From Salinimicrobium sp. TH3 (lineage in GTDB: Bacteria > Bacteroidota > Bacteroidia > Flavobacteriales > Flavobacteriaceae): DNA of 64,000 bases. Under the pieces are notes generated by a model that was not told the origin of the DNA, ran no database searches, and was given only the letters and a program-made list of their open reading frames with translations. The position numbers and the translations under genes are program-made. Numbering within the stretch: position 1 is the stretch's first letter; each line of letters starts with the position of its first letter. This document shows, piece after piece, positions 16,789-26,433 of this stretch. The stretch covers positions 62,001 through 126,000 of the forward strand of contig NZ_JAPONB010000003.1 in NCBI RefSeq assembly GCF_026676115.1, given 5' to 3'.

Positions 16789-17478
16789 ATGAAGCCAATT
16801 CTCGAAGCCAGTCATATTGATAAACATTTTTGGAAACCGGTAGAATTTCATGTGCTTAAGGATATAAACTTTAGCGTAAACTCGGGAGAATTTGTTTCCA
16901 TCATGGGAAAGTCGGGCTGCGGTAAATCTACCCTTCTCTACATCTTATCAACAATGGACCGGGATTATGACGGGAAGCTTTTTCTTAACGGAGATTTGCT
17001 TACCGGGCAACATCCCAATAAGCTGGCTTATGTAAGAAATAAATATATTGGCTTCGTATTCCAGTTCCATTACCTCCTGCCCGAATTTACCGTACTTGAA
17101 AACGTGATGCTTCCTGCCCGAAAGCTTGGAGAACGATCTACTGAAGAGATTAGGAAAAATGCCCTCTACAAGCTCGACATGCTTGGCATTGAAAATCTCG
17201 CAGTTAAAAAAGCATCTCAAATCTCGGGTGGAGAGAAACAGCGGGTTGCTATCGCCAGGGCTCTCATAAATGATCCTGCAATTATCATGGGGGATGAACC
17301 CACCGGGAATCTCGATAGTCACAATTCAGAAAATGTGCTTAGAATTTTCAGGCAATTGAGTGATGAACAGGGGCTGTCTTTATTAATAGTTACCCATGAT
17401 AGTGATTTTGCAAAGCGTACAGATAGAATTATAACAATGGAAGACGGCAGGATCATAAATCATAATGCGGAAAATTAA
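16789..17478 (+). CDS. LolD/MacB-type ABC transporter ATPase
   Basis: A 229-residue ATPase partner of the preceding permease. Walker A is GKSGCGKS near residue 40, followed by YVRNKYIGFVFQFHYLLPEF, which is typical of LolD/MacB, then ISGGEKQRVAIARAL, Walker B IIMGDEPTGNLD and switch His in IVTHDSD. Only two bases separate it from the permease. Confidence 0.92.
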   Translation: MKPILEASHIDKHFWKPVEFHVLKDINFSVNSGEFVSIMGKSGCGKSTLLYILSTMDRDYDGKLFLNGDLLTGQHPNKLAYVRNKYIGFVFQFHYLLPEFTVLENVMLPARKLGERSTEEIRKNALYKLDMLGIENLAVKKASQISGGEKQRVAIARALINDPAIIMGDEPTGNLDSHNSENVLRIFRQLSDEQGLSLLIVTHDSDFAKRTDRIITMEDGRIINHNAEN

Positions 17479-17610
17479 ACTCTTTTAAGGTGTAAAGTCC
17501 CGATGCTTCAGTAAATACTTCTGGTCTTTTTAACTTCAGCAGGAGAATTAAGAAAACCACTAGATTATCGTGAAGAATAATTTTCTAATTTGTGACAAAA
17601 TCTGGAAAGT

Positions 17611-18450
17611 ATGAAATGGAGGGGGCGCAGAAAGAGTGATAATGTAGAAGATCGAAGAGGTAGTTCTAAAGGTAAAATTGCAGCCGGGGGAGGAATCATT
17701 GCCATTATTTTTATTGCAATTCAGCTTTTTTCAGGTGGTGATGCTATGGAGATCTTCAACCAGCTCCAGGAGCAGGTGCCCGCAGGGGAGACCCGGGAAC
17801 TTTCGGTAGAAGAAAAGGAGCTTGGAGACTATGCGGGAGTAGTATTGGCCGACACAGAGAATGTATGGAATGCCCTTTTTGAGCAGAATGGATCCTCCTA
17901 TCCCGAACCTGGCCTGGTGCTTTTTAGTAATGCCGTGCAAACTGCATGTGGAGGAGCCTCAGCTGCTTCAGGGCCATTTTATTGTCCTGCAGATCAAAAG
18001 ATATATATAGACCTGCGATTCTTTGAAGAACTACGTACCCGTTTTGGGGCGAAAGAAGGCAATTTCGCTATAGCCTATGTTATTGCTCATGAGGTGGGGC
18101 ATCACGTTCAAACTGTTTTAGGTACTTCGGGGAAAGTGCGGCAATTACAACAGGGAATGGATCAAACCGAAGCTAATGAACTCTCTGTAGCTCTTGAATT
18201 ACAAGCCGATTTTTATGCCGGAATATGGGCGCATTACAACAGGGAATACCTCGAGCAGGGAGACATAGAGATAGCCCTGAGTGCTGCGAGTGCTGTTGGG
18301 GACGACGCAATTCAGAAACGAACATCTGGCCGTGTGGTGCCCGATGCTTTTACTCACGGAACCTCCAAACAGCGCATGGAGTGGTTTTCAAAAGGATTTC
18401 AAACCGGCGATCTATCAATGGGAAAAACCTTTGAAGCCCTTATCCCATAA
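17611..18450 (+). CDS. YpfJ-family neutral zinc metallopeptidase
   Basis: A 279-residue membrane-anchored protein of the putative neutral zinc metallopeptidase family. A basic N-terminus is followed by one hydrophobic helix (about residues 22-40), and the remainder should face the periplasm. The zinc motif HEVGH is at residues 160-164, with a downstream acidic ELQADFYAGIWAHYN segment supplying the third ligand. A conserved CGGASAASGPFYCPADQKIY segment holds a possible disulfide. Substrate unknown. Solitary gene. Confidence 0.88.
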   Translation: MKWRGRRKSDNVEDRRGSSKGKIAAGGGIIAIIFIAIQLFSGGDAMEIFNQLQEQVPAGETRELSVEEKELGDYAGVVLADTENVWNALFEQNGSSYPEPGLVLFSNAVQTACGGASAASGPFYCPADQKIYIDLRFFEELRTRFGAKEGNFAIAYVIAHEVGHHVQTVLGTSGKVRQLQQGMDQTEANELSVALELQADFYAGIWAHYNREYLEQGDIEIALSAASAVGDDAIQKRTSGRVVPDAFTHGTSKQRMEWFSKGFQTGDLSMGKTFEALIP

Positions 18451-18771
18451 CTAAGTTAAAGCGGGAAAGCTTACCGCCAGGATTAACAGGTTTATTATTG
18501 TGCCATATTTTGCATCTTCCCAGTTAAGGGTAATTAAAAACTGCGAAAGCAAAGCTCCACTTATAGATAAAACTGGCCAGAAGGGGTAGGCGTTGAGGAA
18601 ATAAACATTAGCTAAAACCAGAAGTACAGTGCATGCGAACCAAAGAGCCCCTTCAGAGATGCTAATCTTTCTGGAAATCGTGGGAAGAAAGTCTGTATAA
18701 AAAGCTTTGACAAGCCCCATAAGGTGTAGAATAGCATGTAATAATAATAAGAGTGAGATTAGAACTTTCAT
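18451..18771 (-). CDS. Small four-helix membrane protein, unknown function
   Basis: I do not recognise a characterised family. The 106-residue protein has about four hydrophobic segments; the first contains LLLLHAILHLMGLVKAF with two His and a Gly, a pattern seen in several small flavobacterial membrane proteins. Its start overlaps the stop of the universal stress protein gene by four bases (ATGA), so the two are co-translated and may work together. Confidence 0.7.
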   Translation of the reverse strand: MKVLISLLLLLHAILHLMGLVKAFYTDFLPTISRKISISEGALWFACTVLLVLANVYFLNAYPFWPVLSISGALLSQFLITLNWEDAKYGTIINLLILAVSFPALT

Positions 18772-19625
18772 TGAACTGTAGCAGTTTTATTCCTGGTTCT
18801 TTTGGGGCTTCTAAATGGTATTTGCTGCTCTTGTGGGATTCCCTGTAAAATCATTACAGGAATTTTACTGTCGGCTATTGCATTCACGATGCGAGAGGTA
18901 GTTGGCCCTGCAGGAAAAATTGATTGAGAAAGAGGTACTATATGCAAATCATAATTGTCCTTCTGCATAGTTCTACCTAAATGGCTTGCAACGTGATCTG
19001 TAATCAATGTTCCGACTTTAGGATGGTAAACTTCAAACAATTGATTTAGTTCATATTCATCTCTTGCTACCTGGGAATGATTTATTTTGCCTGAATACAT
19101 TTTGATAATTTCCACATCCAGGTCATGGTTTCCAAAAAGCCTTTTAAAGGGAGTTAGAGTGGCCTGTTTTATTTCCACATGAGGTTGTAGTGTTATCAGA
19201 ATCCTTTTAGGTAGGGTGAACTTTTTCTCCTTTGGAATAAAAAGTAGAGGTGATTTTGAATTCCGGAAAAACTCATAAGGCAACTGCAATGTTTTTTCCA
19301 ATACTGCTGTACTTCCAATAATAAGTGAGTTGGGATCTACCTGCTCTTCCAGGGCTTTTCCGGGAAAAAGAAGTTGTATATTAATCTTTTTGGAAGGGTA
19401 GATCTTTGCAATTTCTTTCTGAAGTTTTTGAAGTCTTTGACCGGCCTCATTCTGGATACAGTTGATCCATTCTTTATCCTCAAATTTTGTAGAGCTATAA
19501 GCGGCAGCTTCAGGAAGATTCAACATGAAGAATGTGCATTCCTCTTCTCTCATCAAACCAAGTGCATAAAGGATCACCCGGGTAGATGATGAAGAAAAAT
19601 CCATTGGAATAATCACATTTTTCAT
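18768..19625 (-). CDS. Tandem universal stress protein (UspA family)
   Basis: A 285-residue protein with two Usp domains. The first starts at the N-terminus with KNVIIPMDFSSSSTRVILYA; the second starts near residue 140 with KRILITLQPH. The ATP-binding GxxG(x9)G(S/T) motif is degenerate in both halves, so nucleotide binding is doubtful. Double-domain Usp proteins are common in Bacteroidota beside genes for low-oxygen or stationary-phase life. It is about 4 kb from the pfkB/P-type ATPase module. It is co-translated with a small membrane protein. Confidence 0.85.
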   Translation of the reverse strand: MKNVIIPMDFSSSSTRVILYALGLMREEECTFFMLNLPEAAAYSSTKFEDKEWINCIQNEAGQRLQKLQKEIAKIYPSKKINIQLLFPGKALEEQVDPNSLIIGSTAVLEKTLQLPYEFFRNSKSPLLFIPKEKKFTLPKRILITLQPHVEIKQATLTPFKRLFGNHDLDVEIIKMYSGKINHSQVARDEYELNQLFEVYHPKVGTLITDHVASHLGRTMQKDNYDLHIVPLSQSIFPAGPTTSRIVNAIADSKIPVMILQGIPQEQQIPFRSPKRTRNKTATVQ

Positions 19626-19691
19626 GGCCCAATATTTTCCACTGTTAAGTTACGAAAAATACCCCTTGGAAAGATGAAAATTGTGATTTGT

Positions 19692-20264
19692 TCAACACTT
19701 AAAACTGGCCACTTCCTGTACCTCTCCCGGCTGCATATTTTTTAAATATTCCTCTCCTATTCTTACCCTTACTAACCTTAGGGTGGGAAATCCTACTGCT
19801 GCAGTCATTTTTTTAACCTGGCGGAACTTTCCTTCTGTGAGCGTCACCGAGATCCAGCTTGTAGGCCCATGCCTGGCGTCTCTTATAGGTCTTGAACGTG
19901 GCGAAAAGGCTGGAGGAGCTAACAGGATTTTAGCCTCACAAGGTTGGGTGAGGTATTTATTGCCGTTTATTCCTATTTCCACTCCCTCTCTCATTCTTTC
20001 AATGGCACTACTGTCTATTTCCCCATCCACCTGTACATAGTATTCTTTTTCTACACTATTTCCGGTAATTTCTGCACTAATCTTACCATCTGTGGTTAAT
20101 AATAGAAGCCCTTCGGAATCTTCATCAAGGCGACCAATAGACATAGTGTTTTGCGGGAATTCATAAAGTTCACCAAGCATTCTTTTATTCCTGCGGGTTC
20201 GCTGGTTGGTAATAAACTGACTTAGAAATCCATAAGGTTTATATATCCTGAAGTGTCTGTGCAT
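19692..20264 (-). CDS. RluE/RsuA-family pseudouridine synthase
   Basis: A 190-residue RNA-modifying enzyme that isomerises a uridine in ribosomal RNA. The catalytic Asp is in GRLDEDSEGLLLLT, and the C-terminal KFRQVKKMTAAVGFPTLRLVR block is family-typical. There is no N-terminal S4 domain, and the length matches RluE (23S U2457) better than RsuA or RluB. A promoter-like box lies ten bases before the start. Confidence 0.88.
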   Translation of the reverse strand: MHRHFRIYKPYGFLSQFITNQRTRRNKRMLGELYEFPQNTMSIGRLDEDSEGLLLLTTDGKISAEITGNSVEKEYYVQVDGEIDSSAIERMREGVEIGINGNKYLTQPCEAKILLAPPAFSPRSRPIRDARHGPTSWISVTLTEGKFRQVKKMTAAVGFPTLRLVRVRIGEEYLKNMQPGEVQEVASFKC

Positions 20265-20273
20265 AATATGTTA

Positions 20274-20281
20274 CAAAGATA
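20274..20281 (-). promoter_or_regulatory. Probable -7 box of the pseudouridine synthase gene
   Basis: CAAAGATA on the plus strand reads TATCTTTG on the minus strand, an exact TAnnTTTG match. It is ten bases from the ATG, so the transcript would have a very short leader. Confidence 0.45.
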
Positions 20282-20441
20282 AAACTTAGGTGTTCGAGAA
20301 GGAAAATAAATGTTGTCCCTTTTTTATAGATTAATCAAAAAATCCCCAAAAGTGGGTATTGGAGGAAGTATTAGGAACGTTTATTTTTACGCTATGAAAT
20401 TGTATTGCAATTAATTCTGAAATGAATTAGATACAATGAGT

Positions 20442-20478
20442 AAAAAATCGGGGAAGTAGGGGGCCCCGATTTTTTTTT
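20442..20478 (-). terminator. Intrinsic terminator of the PAS-LuxR gene
   Basis: AAAAAATCGGGG and CCCCGATTTTTT form a GC-capped stem with T-runs on both strands. It lies directly after the stop codon of the minus-strand regulator and can work in either direction. Confidence 0.8.
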
Positions 20479-20482
20479 GTCT

Positions 20483-21151
20483 TTATATGAGGTCATAGGC
20501 TCTGGCGTATTCTGTAAACTCAAAACTGGAAGAGATCTCCAGTTTCTTTTTGATGTTCTTGCGATGGGTATGCACGGTATCTATGGAAATACTAAGTTCC
20601 TCGGCTATTTCGGCTGAACTCTTTCCAAGCGCAACCAATCGTAAAACTTCTTTTGCCCTTTTCCCAAGGCAAAGGTACTTAGAGAGATTTTCCTTGAAGA
20701 ACATATTTTCCTTAAGAAGGCGCTCTGCTTTATTCTCTATATGTTTCATCCTGTTAATAGGAATGGCGGCTGTGACAATGTGAGTTGGAGTTCCATCTGG
20801 AGCCTGGTGGAAAATACGAACAGATGCAATGTGCCACACCCAGTCTTTCCTATCTTTAAACCTCACTTGCTGGAAAAATGTAAAAGTCTCATCAGGATCT
20901 TTTTTTTCAAGCAGTTTTCTCAATTTTACCATGAAGTCCTCCATGTCTTCATTATTGAAAAATCTTTCATGATATTCGGGTCCCATGCCCGAAAGTTCCT
21001 GCAAACTTAATCCCAATTGATCAAGACCTCGCGAACTCATAAAGACTACTTTAAAATCTTTTTTTCTCAGTTCATGAATAACGATGACACATGGCATAAA
21101 TTCGGCACAAGCAGAAAATATTTCCAGCTTTTGTTCAAAAGTTTTTTCCAA
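20483..21151 (-). CDS. PAS-domain LuxR-family transcriptional regulator
   Basis: A 222-residue DNA-binding regulator. Residues about 15-125 form a PAS-like sensor ending in RKDWVWHIASVRIF, a PAC-like strand pair. Residues about 155-220 are a LuxR/GerE helix-turn-helix with REV-type helix LGKRAKEVLRLVALG and recognition region SISIDTVHTHRKNIKKKL. No receiver domain, so the signal is probably sensed directly. The start is TTG: the reading frame has a stop four codons upstream and no ATG between. The promoter 30 bases away supports this start. Neighbouring target may be the DJ-1-like gene, but this is inference. Confidence 0.87.
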   Translation of the reverse strand: MEKTFEQKLEIFSACAEFMPCVIVIHELRKKDFKVVFMSSRGLDQLGLSLQELSGMGPEYHERFFNNEDMEDFMVKLRKLLEKKDPDETFTFFQQVRFKDRKDWVWHIASVRIFHQAPDGTPTHIVTAAIPINRMKHIENKAERLLKENMFFKENLSKYLCLGKRAKEVLRLVALGKSSAEIAEELSISIDTVHTHRKNIKKKLEISSSFEFTEYARAYDLI

Positions 21152-21180
21152 ATCCTTTGTTTATTTTCAATAAAACTAAT

Positions 21181-21213
21181 CAAATCTAACGTTTTTAATG
21201 AAAAATGCTCCAA
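21181..21213 (-). promoter_or_regulatory. Promoter of the PAS-LuxR gene
   Basis: CAAATCTA at 21181-21188 reads TAGATTTG on the minus strand, matching TAnnTTTG. CAA at 21211-21213 gives the -33 TTG with a 22-base spacer. Placed 30 bases before the TTG start codon. Confidence 0.5.
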
Positions 21214-21271
21214 TAAATCGATGAAAGGATAAAAGTTTCGACCTTTATCTTTAAGTATAAGATATGATTAG

Positions 21272-21300
21272 AAAAGCCGGAAATTTTTTAATTCCCGGCT
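21272..21300 (-). terminator. Terminator of the DJ-1/PfpI gene
   Basis: AGCCGGAAATT and AATTCCCGGCT pair with one mismatch around a T4 loop. On the minus strand the stem is followed by TTTTC, and it lies 75 bases after the DJ-1-like stop codon. Confidence 0.65.
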
Positions 21301-21374
21301 CTTATAACCAATCGGTTTTTTGGATCTTTCCTGTCTGGCAATTATTGAAATATTGGCTCAACGAGGAATGAAAA

Positions 21375-22055
21375 CTATTCCAACAGTTTGATCAACTCCT
21401 TTGCTGTTTTTTCTGCCGAAGCGGGGTTCTGCCCTGTCACCAGTTTACCCGAAACTTTTACCCTGGAGGTAAATGGTAATGTAGCCGAACTGTATTTAGC
21501 ACCCAAAGTCTTTAAGCGGTCCTCAAGGCTAAAAGGAATATTGTCCCGGAGACCTACCAGCTTTTCTTCGTTATTTGAAAAAGCGGTAACTTCTTTTCCC
21601 TGTAACAGTTCCGGTTCTTCAATAGCAGCAGTAAGTAATGCTGCGGGGCCGTGGCACACCGCGGCAATAGGTTTGTCTTGTTTATAGAATTCTATGACAA
21701 GGCGGGAAGTATCTTTGTCTGTGGCGAGATCTCCCATGGGGCCGTGGCCACCCGGGAAAAATACCGCGTCAAAATTATCGGCTGTAATCTCCGAAAGCTT
21801 CTGTGTGAATTCAAAATCTTTTTGCGCCTTTTCATCCTTTTTAAAACGGCGGTTGGAAGAGGTAATATTTTCCGTTAACTGGCTTCTGGGGTCTATGGGC
21901 GGTTTACCTCCTTTTGGACTTGCCAGGGTAACATCATAACCTTTATCAATGAATTCGTAATAAGGATCTGTGAATTCCCCAAGCCAAACACCGGTATGGG
22001 AATCTGTATCGAGCAGGTCACTATTTGAGGTAAGGATAACTAGTATCTTTTTCAT
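21375..22055 (-). CDS. DJ-1/PfpI-family (Hsp31-like) protein
   Basis: A 226-residue class I glutamine amidotransferase-like protein of the HchA/Hsp31 branch. The nucleophilic elbow is AVCHGPAALL with the reactive Cys, and an early conserved Glu is in VWLGEFTDPYYEF. FFPGGHGPMGDL completes the site. Relatives act as glyoxalase III, deglycase-type or chaperone proteins in carbonyl stress. The gene is free-standing between its own terminator and sbcC. Confidence 0.9.
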   Translation of the reverse strand: MKKILVILTSNSDLLDTDSHTGVWLGEFTDPYYEFIDKGYDVTLASPKGGKPPIDPRSQLTENITSSNRRFKKDEKAQKDFEFTQKLSEITADNFDAVFFPGGHGPMGDLATDKDTSRLVIEFYKQDKPIAAVCHGPAALLTAAIEEPELLQGKEVTAFSNNEEKLVGLRDNIPFSLEDRLKTLGAKYSSATLPFTSRVKVSGKLVTGQNPASAEKTAKELIKLLE

Positions 22056-22143
22056 AAAATTTTATTTTTCTTATAATGAAGTTTACCAAATCCTCCCGAA
22101 GCAGCCAAATCTTTATCTTTTAATTAATATTTACTGCCAATAC

Positions 22144-25100
22144 CTAACCCTTTATTTCCAGGGAGCTGTATCCCTGTCCATTCCTGCTAAGTTGTATTTG
22201 AGTTGCGATCCTTTCCTTAAGGGAATCAACGTGACTAATTATACCAATTGTTTTAGAAGATTCTGCCTGTAATTTTTCCAGTGTATCCAGGGTTTGGTCC
22301 AGGGTCTCAGGATCCAGCGTCCCAAAGCCTTCATCAATGAAGAGGGAGTTGATTTCCACATTTTTGGAGGCCAGGTCGCTTAATGCAAGGGCCATGGATA
22401 AACTCAGCAGGAAAGTTTCCCCGCCCGATAAAGTTTTGACAGATCGTCGCTGCCCGCCCATGTGTTCATCTATTGCCACCAGGCTGTCATCCTCCTCATC
22501 CATAGGTTTGTCTATGCGATAACGGTCACTAAGATCAATAAGTCGCCTGTTAGCCAGCACAAGAAGCTGAGACAGGCTTAGGTCCTGCGCAAAATCATTG
22601 AATTTTTTCCCCGTGGCATCGCCTATCAAATTGTTGAGTAACTCCCATCTTTTGATTCGGGCCTTGGTGGACTTGAGGAGGGCTTCAATGTTGTCGATCT
22701 TTTCCCTGCGCTCCTTGTCATTTCGCTGCTTTCTTCTAAGCTCCTCGCATTGTTCATTAAGTAAGCTGCGCTGTGAATTCACTTCCTTTAATCTATCTTT
22801 AAGTACTGCTAAAGGTTCCGGAACATCCTTTTGCTGTAGCTGCCCCAGCTGTTCCCTTAGAGTTTTTAAAGAGGCTTCAATTTTTGCTTTTTCTGAAGTT
22901 AATTCGTCCCGCTTCTTTCGAAGCTGTAAATATTCGTTTTCCGAAAGTAATCTTTGCAGAGCTTCTTTGATCTCACGGCAATTCGCTTCGGTGATTTTCG
23001 GTTGCAGGCTTTGTTCAAGCTTCTCAAGCGCAATAGTTCTCTCATCCATCTTTTGGTTGAGCTCTTTTCCCTGCCGGGTCATAGTTGCTTTCTCATGCTG
23101 CAGTTTTGTCCATATATTTTGCAGTTCAAGGCAGTCGGTTTCAATGTCATTACCGGTGTACAGGCTGTCCAGTTCTTCTTTAATTTGTCTCCCCTGTACA
23201 AGAACAGCTTTAATTTCAGAAATTATTGGAAGTCCCGCCAAGACAGCACTCAGTTTCCGTTTTTCCTGCTCAAACCTTTCAAGCAGGTCAAGCTTTTCCT
23301 CCCTGCTGCTACAAAATTCTTCCCAATTTTCACCCGATGGATTGATCGCTAAATATTCCTCTTCAAAATGCCTTTTTTGAAGCTCCAGTCTCCTGTTGTT
23401 TTCCTGGATAAGCAGTTGAAGTTCTAAAAGCCTTTTTTGGTGATGGGCAAGGCTGGTGTCCCGGGTCATGATCTGTCTTTCAAGTTCAGAAACTTCTTTT
23501 TTCAGCTTTAAAATTGCCTCCTGTAAATTGTCATTTTTGAAAGGTAAGTCGCTCGCATAAGGATGTTCTGTGCTGCCACAAAGAGGGCAGGGCTGACCGT
23601 CTACAAGATTGTGCCGGTGTTCTTCCAGGCTGGCTTTGAGAAGTTCGTTTTCCCTTTTTAGTTGCAGGTTCTCGACATCCTTCTGAAGGATTTGCATTTC
23701 TTTTTTTGCTGAAGATATCTCCTGCGGCAGCACTTCTATCTGCGGAAGAAGTTCTTTTTCCTCTTTTGTTGCCTTTTCAACTTCTGCGGAAAGATTTGTG
23801 ATCGCCACCCATTCCTGTTGTGCTTTTCGTCCCTGCTGAAGCATCTGCTTTAACCGTGCTTTTTCGGTTTCAGGTTTTTCCAGGTTTACCTGCTTCAGGT
23901 TCTGCTTTAATGCCACCAGGTTGTTCTCTCCGGCAGCTTTTAATTCCTTCAGTTTTAATTCTTCAGCTTCCAGGTTGCCAATCAGCTGGAATGGTACTTC
24001 CCGTAATTCTGAGTTAAACTGTTTCTCCAGATGCCGGTACTGGGTAAGTTTTTCATCCCGTTGCTGCTGCAGCTTCCTTACATTTTTAGAAAAGGTCTGT
24101 AAGTGAGTTTCAATTTCCCCGGTTTCGGGTTCAGATTTGAGAAAGTTTTTAATCTTGGCCAGGCAGGTGGAAATGTTTTGAGTATTTTCCTTTTCGCCCC
24201 GCTTATGGGTGGCAAGTTCCTGTTTAAGTTCTGTGCAGGTTTTATCCAGGTGCTGCCAGGCGCGAAGGTCTTCGGCAAAAACCTGAACCTCCTCATGTTG
24301 CTTTAATTTAAGGCCATTTATTTCTTCAAAAAGAGAGATGTTTTCTACAGCTACATTCTTTAATTTTTCCTGTGTAAGGATCTGTGCCTCCTGTTCAGAA
24401 ATATTTTTCTTTAGCTGAATAAGCCTGTCCAGCTGCTGAATTTCCTTTTCCAAAGGTTCACAGATCTTTGTTTTTTCTGCTAAAGTTGATTTTAGCTCCT
24501 TCAAAACTTCCTCTTCTAAAAGGTCATTTTTGAGCAGGTTTATTTCCCGTTGCCTTTCCTCAATTTCGGCATTTTCGCTTTTGAACTTTTGGTATGCCTT
24601 TACCCCTACCTGCCTGTAAATCCCCGTGCCTGTAATTTTTTCCAGTAACTCTCCGCGTTCGTCCTTTTTAGCTTTTAAAAATTGAGCAAAATCCCCTTGG
24701 GCTAAAAGCACAGATTTTATGAACTGATTGTAATTAAGCCCGATGAGCTCTTCATTTTTGGAAGGCACATCAGATTTTTTATAGTCCAGCGGCTTTTCTG
24801 TAGCCATATCGTAGATGAACATTTCATAATCGCGCAGGTTGTTGTTACGGTTCGTAGAAATGCTCCATTCTGAAGCGAAAATCCCTTTTTTTGCCTGATA
24901 AGTTACCCTGGCACTTGCCTCTTTTTGGTTGCGGGTAAGAAGAGCTCCTTTGTTGATAATATCATTCTTACTTATTTTCCCGAGACGGGGGACCATATTA
25001 AAAAGGGCGAGGGAAATCACATCCAGGATCGTGCTCTTGCCGCTTCCTGTGGGACCGGTGATCGCAAAAAGGGAACTTACGGTAAAAGGGGCTTTTGTGA

Positions 25101-25164
25101 AGTCTATCTCGTGCCTTCCCTTTAAGGAATTTATATTTTCAAATTCAATTTTTAAGATCTTCAT
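22144..25164 (-). CDS. sbcC: Exonuclease SbcC subunit (SMC-like ATPase)
   Basis: ATPase of the SbcCD double-strand nuclease that opens hairpins and trims DNA ends. The 1006-residue protein has Walker A GPTGSGKS at 37-44, two long coiled coils and a zinc hook CPLC near residue 527. The C-terminal half-site has LSGGETFLLSLSMALAL, then Walker B SLFIDEGFGTLD. Its start overlaps the sbcD stop by four bases (ATGA). Length is normal for the family. Confidence 0.96.
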   Translation of the reverse strand: MKILKIEFENINSLKGRHEIDFTKAPFTVSSLFAITGPTGSGKSTILDVISLALFNMVPRLGKISKNDIINKGALLTRNQKEASARVTYQAKKGIFASEWSISTNRNNNLRDYEMFIYDMATEKPLDYKKSDVPSKNEELIGLNYNQFIKSVLLAQGDFAQFLKAKKDERGELLEKITGTGIYRQVGVKAYQKFKSENAEIEERQREINLLKNDLLEEEVLKELKSTLAEKTKICEPLEKEIQQLDRLIQLKKNISEQEAQILTQEKLKNVAVENISLFEEINGLKLKQHEEVQVFAEDLRAWQHLDKTCTELKQELATHKRGEKENTQNISTCLAKIKNFLKSEPETGEIETHLQTFSKNVRKLQQQRDEKLTQYRHLEKQFNSELREVPFQLIGNLEAEELKLKELKAAGENNLVALKQNLKQVNLEKPETEKARLKQMLQQGRKAQQEWVAITNLSAEVEKATKEEKELLPQIEVLPQEISSAKKEMQILQKDVENLQLKRENELLKASLEEHRHNLVDGQPCPLCGSTEHPYASDLPFKNDNLQEAILKLKKEVSELERQIMTRDTSLAHHQKRLLELQLLIQENNRRLELQKRHFEEEYLAINPSGENWEEFCSSREEKLDLLERFEQEKRKLSAVLAGLPIISEIKAVLVQGRQIKEELDSLYTGNDIETDCLELQNIWTKLQHEKATMTRQGKELNQKMDERTIALEKLEQSLQPKITEANCREIKEALQRLLSENEYLQLRKKRDELTSEKAKIEASLKTLREQLGQLQQKDVPEPLAVLKDRLKEVNSQRSLLNEQCEELRRKQRNDKERREKIDNIEALLKSTKARIKRWELLNNLIGDATGKKFNDFAQDLSLSQLLVLANRRLIDLSDRYRIDKPMDEEDDSLVAIDEHMGGQRRSVKTLSGGETFLLSLSMALALSDLASKNVEINSLFIDEGFGTLDPETLDQTLDTLEKLQAESSKTIGIISHVDSLKERIATQIQLSRNGQGYSSLEIKG

Positions 25165-26384
25165 ATTTCTGCATTTTCGTCCCTGTGCAACTCCTCTAAA
25201 ATTTCGTCAAAGGCTGCTAATATTTCCTGCCTTGTTTCTTCGTCGTATTCATGTTTTGCGATGAGCTCCAGGAACACATCTTTAGGCTGCAGGTCCTGCA
25301 ACTGCTGTTCACCTCCAAAAGCCTGGGCAGCGCCCTTGATTTGATTTTGAAAACTTGCACGATGCTTTACAATCCTGTAGCCCTGCTTTTGGAAATTTGA
25401 TACTAACTCATCCAGGGCATAGATCTTTAAAGCATCATATTGCTCCTCCTTAAGCTCTACCTCTATAAGACTTTCGAGTTGTTTTTTCTCCTGTAGTTCC
25501 TGTAATTTAAAGGTTAGCTCCTCAAGGTCGCCACTTATTTTGAGTAAGGAGCGAAAAACAGGTACAGGAAGACTGCGGGGTTCCCAGCCTGTATTGGTGT
25601 CAATTATTAATACCCTTTTTTCATCCTTGCGTTCACTAAAGGAAAGAGGCAGGGGAGAGCCGCTGTAAAATGCCGGCACAGCTGCTGCAACCCGTTGTGG
25701 CTTATGGATGTGGCCAAGGGCAATGTATTTGAAATACTCTCCAAACCTCGAAGCTTCAAAAGCTGCCAGGTTCCCTATTTGAATTTCCCTTTCACTTTCT
25801 GAAGTTTCGATTCCCGCGGTGAACAGGTGTCCAAGGGCAATGGCAGGAATTCCTTTATATTTTGAAGCACAAATTTCTGAAGCCTCAAAAAAGGTGTTCT
25901 GGATACCATTTTTTAGGGCTTCGAGTCGGTCGTCGTAGGTGGTCCCATCTCCTGATTTTCGAAGGTCGGCATCTCTTAGAAATGGTATAGCAGCGATCAC
26001 CAGGCCGGGATCACCGTTGCTGTTGTGAACGGGAATAATTAATTCTTCCAGATTAGACGGCATCCCGCCAATGATGTCGATATCCAGCTCCTTCAGGATC
26101 TCTTTGGGAGCTTCAAGCATGGAAGGGGAATCATGATTTCCACCGGTGAGGATGATCTTGCAGTCAAAGCGGTTCATCTTGACCAGGGCGCGGTAATATT
26201 GCCGGCGTGCTTCAGATGACGGATTGGCAAGGTCAAAAATATCCCCCGAAACCAGCAATAGATCAATTTCTTCCTCTTCAATGATCTTGCAAAGCCAGTC
26301 AATAAAGAGGTCGAAATCTTCGGCCAGTTCGGTTTTGTGTAGCTTCTTTCCAATATGCCAGTCGGCCGTATGCAGGATCTTCAT
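25161..26384 (-). CDS. sbcD: Exonuclease SbcD subunit
   Basis: Mn-dependent nuclease partner of SbcC. Calcineurin-like motifs are ILHTADWHIGK, VSGDIFD, GGNHD, ALGHLF and ALGHIH. I place the start at the ATG at 26384 (MKILHTADWH), which is the usual N-terminus. A TTG three codons upstream (26393) is possible but adds only three residues. A promoter-like box lies 50 bases upstream. Confidence 0.95.
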   Translation of the reverse strand: MKILHTADWHIGKKLHKTELAEDFDLFIDWLCKIIEEEEIDLLLVSGDIFDLANPSSEARRQYYRALVKMNRFDCKIILTGGNHDSPSMLEAPKEILKELDIDIIGGMPSNLEELIIPVHNSNGDPGLVIAAIPFLRDADLRKSGDGTTYDDRLEALKNGIQNTFFEASEICASKYKGIPAIALGHLFTAGIETSESEREIQIGNLAAFEASRFGEYFKYIALGHIHKPQRVAAAVPAFYSGSPLPLSFSERKDEKRVLIIDTNTGWEPRSLPVPVFRSLLKISGDLEELTFKLQELQEKKQLESLIEVELKEEQYDALKIYALDELVSNFQKQGYRIVKHRASFQNQIKGAAQAFGGEQQLQDLQPKDVFLELIAKHEYDEETRQEILAAFDEILEELHRDENAEI

Positions 26385-26433
26385 TAGGTTCAATTTTTCA
26401 GCTTCCGAAGGTAAAGGAAAGCTTAATGTCCTG

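Noticed and set aside
22598-23380. Long antisense ORF inside sbcC (plus strand, 260 codons)
   Set aside because: It is the shadow of the coiled-coil codons, Ser/Phe/Leu-rich and without any domain.
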